Shown one piece after another: positions 5,652-6,527 of a stretch of DNA of 6,527 nt. A program made the position numbers and the translations under genes. The DNA comes from Clostridia bacterium (lineage in GTDB: Bacteria; Bacillota_E; RBS10-35; JAJYVN01): assembly GCA_027335545.1 (NCBI GenBank), contig DAHWHV010000090.1, positions 1-6,527 on the forward strand, read 5' to 3'. Within the stretch, counting starts at the first letter, position 1. Every line of letters begins with the position of its first letter. Below the pieces are notes generated by a model, which had not been told where the DNA came from, did no database searches, and worked only from the letters and a program-made list of their open reading frames with translations.

Positions 5652-5653
5652 CG

Positions 5654-6527
5654 ATGAACCCCATGGCAGTGACCGCCGCCCACCTGGCCCGCGCCTACCG
5701 CCTCCCGGTCCGAACTCGACCCCAGCGAGCCTCGGCCACGCACCCTCCCGGACCCGCTCCGGCCCAGGTCCGCGACGCCCCCCTCCCCCGGCGTGAGCGG
5801 CAGGCGCGGCGGCCCGAGGTCCCGTCTCCGGACACACCCGGCAGCCCGCTGGCTGACCCGGCGCTCGTGGCCGCGGTTGGGCAGGGCGACGCGCCCCCCG
5901 CCACGGCGACCGTCCGGGGACGGCGCGCGGCTCGGCACGCCCCGGAGGGCACCTGGGAGCACCTGCGCGGCGACCCGCAGGGACTGATCGCCGCGTGCAC
6001 GCCACTGGTGCTGTCGGCCGGGGCCAAGGTCTGCGGGCGCTTCCTCCGGCCTGGCAGCGACGAGGAGGTCGTCATCGGCCAGGCGGCCGTCTTCGAGGCG
6101 AGTCGCGCCTACCGCCCGGAGTCCGGCGTGCCCTTCTCGGCCTTCGCCACCATGGTGGTCCGCCGGCGGCTCATCGATCACTACCGCCGCACGACCCGGC
6201 ACCGCGAGGTGCCCCTCTCGGCGCTGGAACGGGAGGACGACGAGGGGGGCACCTGGTCGCCACCGGAGGTCACCGCGGCCCTGGAGGCCGACGCGCAGGC
6301 GCGCGAGGCCCGGGAGCGGCGCGAGGACCTGACCGAGTTCGCCGGGCTGTTGGAGCACCATGGCCTGAGCCTGCGCGACCTGGTGCGCCAGAGCCCACGG
6401 CATCGGGACGCGCGCCAGCGCGCCGTCGCGGTGGCGCGGGCCCTGGTCGCCGAGCCGCGCCAAGCGGCGGCCCTGCGGGCGCACGGGCGGCTGCCCGCGG
6501 CCGACATCGAGCGCGCCGGGCGCGTCG
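5654..6527 (+). CDS. sigI: RNA polymerase sigma factor SigI (partial, runs off the right edge)
   Basis: The frame is open for 291 codons to the window end. Family hallmarks of SigI are clear: LIAACTPLVLSAGAKVCGRF (111-130, compare the usual ELI-YKPFI...VCKRY), SDEEVVIGQAAVFEASRAY (135-153, compare DDE.SIAL.AFNEAIDSY), VPFSAFATMVVRRRLIDHYRR (159-179, sigma region 2) and VPLSAL. Then comes the SigI-specific C-terminal domain with LRDLVRQSPRHRDAR (240-254) and LPAADIE (280-286). The DNA-binding helix that normally follows (KTLERNRKYI) is beyond the edge. SigI proteins are usually about 240-260 residues; here 110 residues of Pro/Arg/Ala-rich, slightly lower-GC3 sequence precede the core, with LVAAVGQGD (71-79) resembling the usual N-terminal L..I..GD. 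Start is ATG 5654 or ATG 5663. In Bacilli and Clostridia SigI directs heat or envelope/polysaccharide responses and is held by membrane RsgI encoded just downstream; that partner is not in view. Confidence 0.9.
   Translation, partial: MNPMAVTAAHLARAYRLPVRTRPQRASATHPPGPAPAQVRDAPLPRRERQARRPEVPSPDTPGSPLADPALVAAVGQGDAPPATATVRGRRAARHAPEGTWEHLRGDPQGLIAACTPLVLSAGAKVCGRFLRPGSDEEVVIGQAAVFEASRAYRPESGVPFSAFATMVVRRRLIDHYRRTTRHREVPLSALEREDDEGGTWSPPEVTAALEADAQAREARERREDLTEFAGLLEHHGLSLRDLVRQSPRHRDARQRAVAVARALVAEPRQAAALRAHGRLPAADIERAGRV

Larger units (their letters stand above)
5017..5653. other. 637-bp divergent intergenic region between methyltransferase and sigI
   Basis: No credible gene is seen on either strand. 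The open frames are Arg/Gly/Pro-rich without motifs, and the minus-strand extension of the methyltransferase frame lacks a ribosome binding site. It holds several dyads: GGGGACC/GGTCCCC (5111-5117/5142-5148), ACGTTGG/CCAACGT (5316-5322/5328-5334), GCGGCGCCGC (5388-5397), a bulged 10-bp dyad (5425-5446) and TCGGCGCCGA (5514-5523), followed by the decamer repeats before sigI. Its length and structure suggest regulation of one or both flanking genes. A small RNA cannot be excluded. Confidence 0.6.

Noticed and set aside
2903..6484. Very long open frame on the minus strand (about 1190 codons)
   Set aside because: It is antisense to parts of HAD and sigI and out of frame with the methyltransferase. 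It is Arg/Gly/Pro-rich with no domain motif, as expected from scarce stop codons in very GC-rich DNA.

Overview
The window is about three-quarters G+C and carries genes of a Gram-positive type. There is a secreted protein with three S-layer homology (SLH) domains, TTG start codons behind purine-rich ribosome binding sites, and the first 291 codons of a SigI-family sigma factor. SigI is known from Bacilli and Clostridia, so I infer a high-GC member of the Bacillota (Thermaerobacter/Symbiobacterium/Sulfobacillus-like). The genus is a guess from base composition and gene families, not a match to a known sequence.

Layout: 1-351 is a GC-rich leader with inverted repeats and no supported gene. 352-2412 (+) encodes an exported SLH protein with a His-rich mature N-terminus and a repetitive beta-type C-terminal half, two units of which are a 94% identical 195-bp tandem duplication. 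A strong hairpin follows its stop. 2613-3311 (+) encodes a HAD-superfamily phosphatase with its own TATACT box. 3312-3528 is a convergent spacer of GC-rich hairpins. 3529-5016 (-) encodes a class I SAM-dependent methyltransferase with a long unrecognised N-terminal region. 5017-5653 is a 637-bp divergent intergenic region with several dyads. 5654 to the right edge (+) is sigI, cut by the window end, so its partner (an RsgI-type anti-sigma factor in known systems) would lie outside.

The genes do not form one operon: strands run + + - +, and hairpins separate the units. A link is conceivable because SigI regulons in Bacillota include cell-surface functions and an SLH protein lies nearby, but nothing here proves it. 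The most unusual structure is the sigI leader. It holds five copies of CCCTCTGA, the last four in a 10-bp tandem array abutting the Shine-Dalgarno sequence, and each copy carries CCCTC, which can pair with GAGGG in that site. This suggests translational control of sigI or a helically phased binding site. All three complete genes are best started at TTG.
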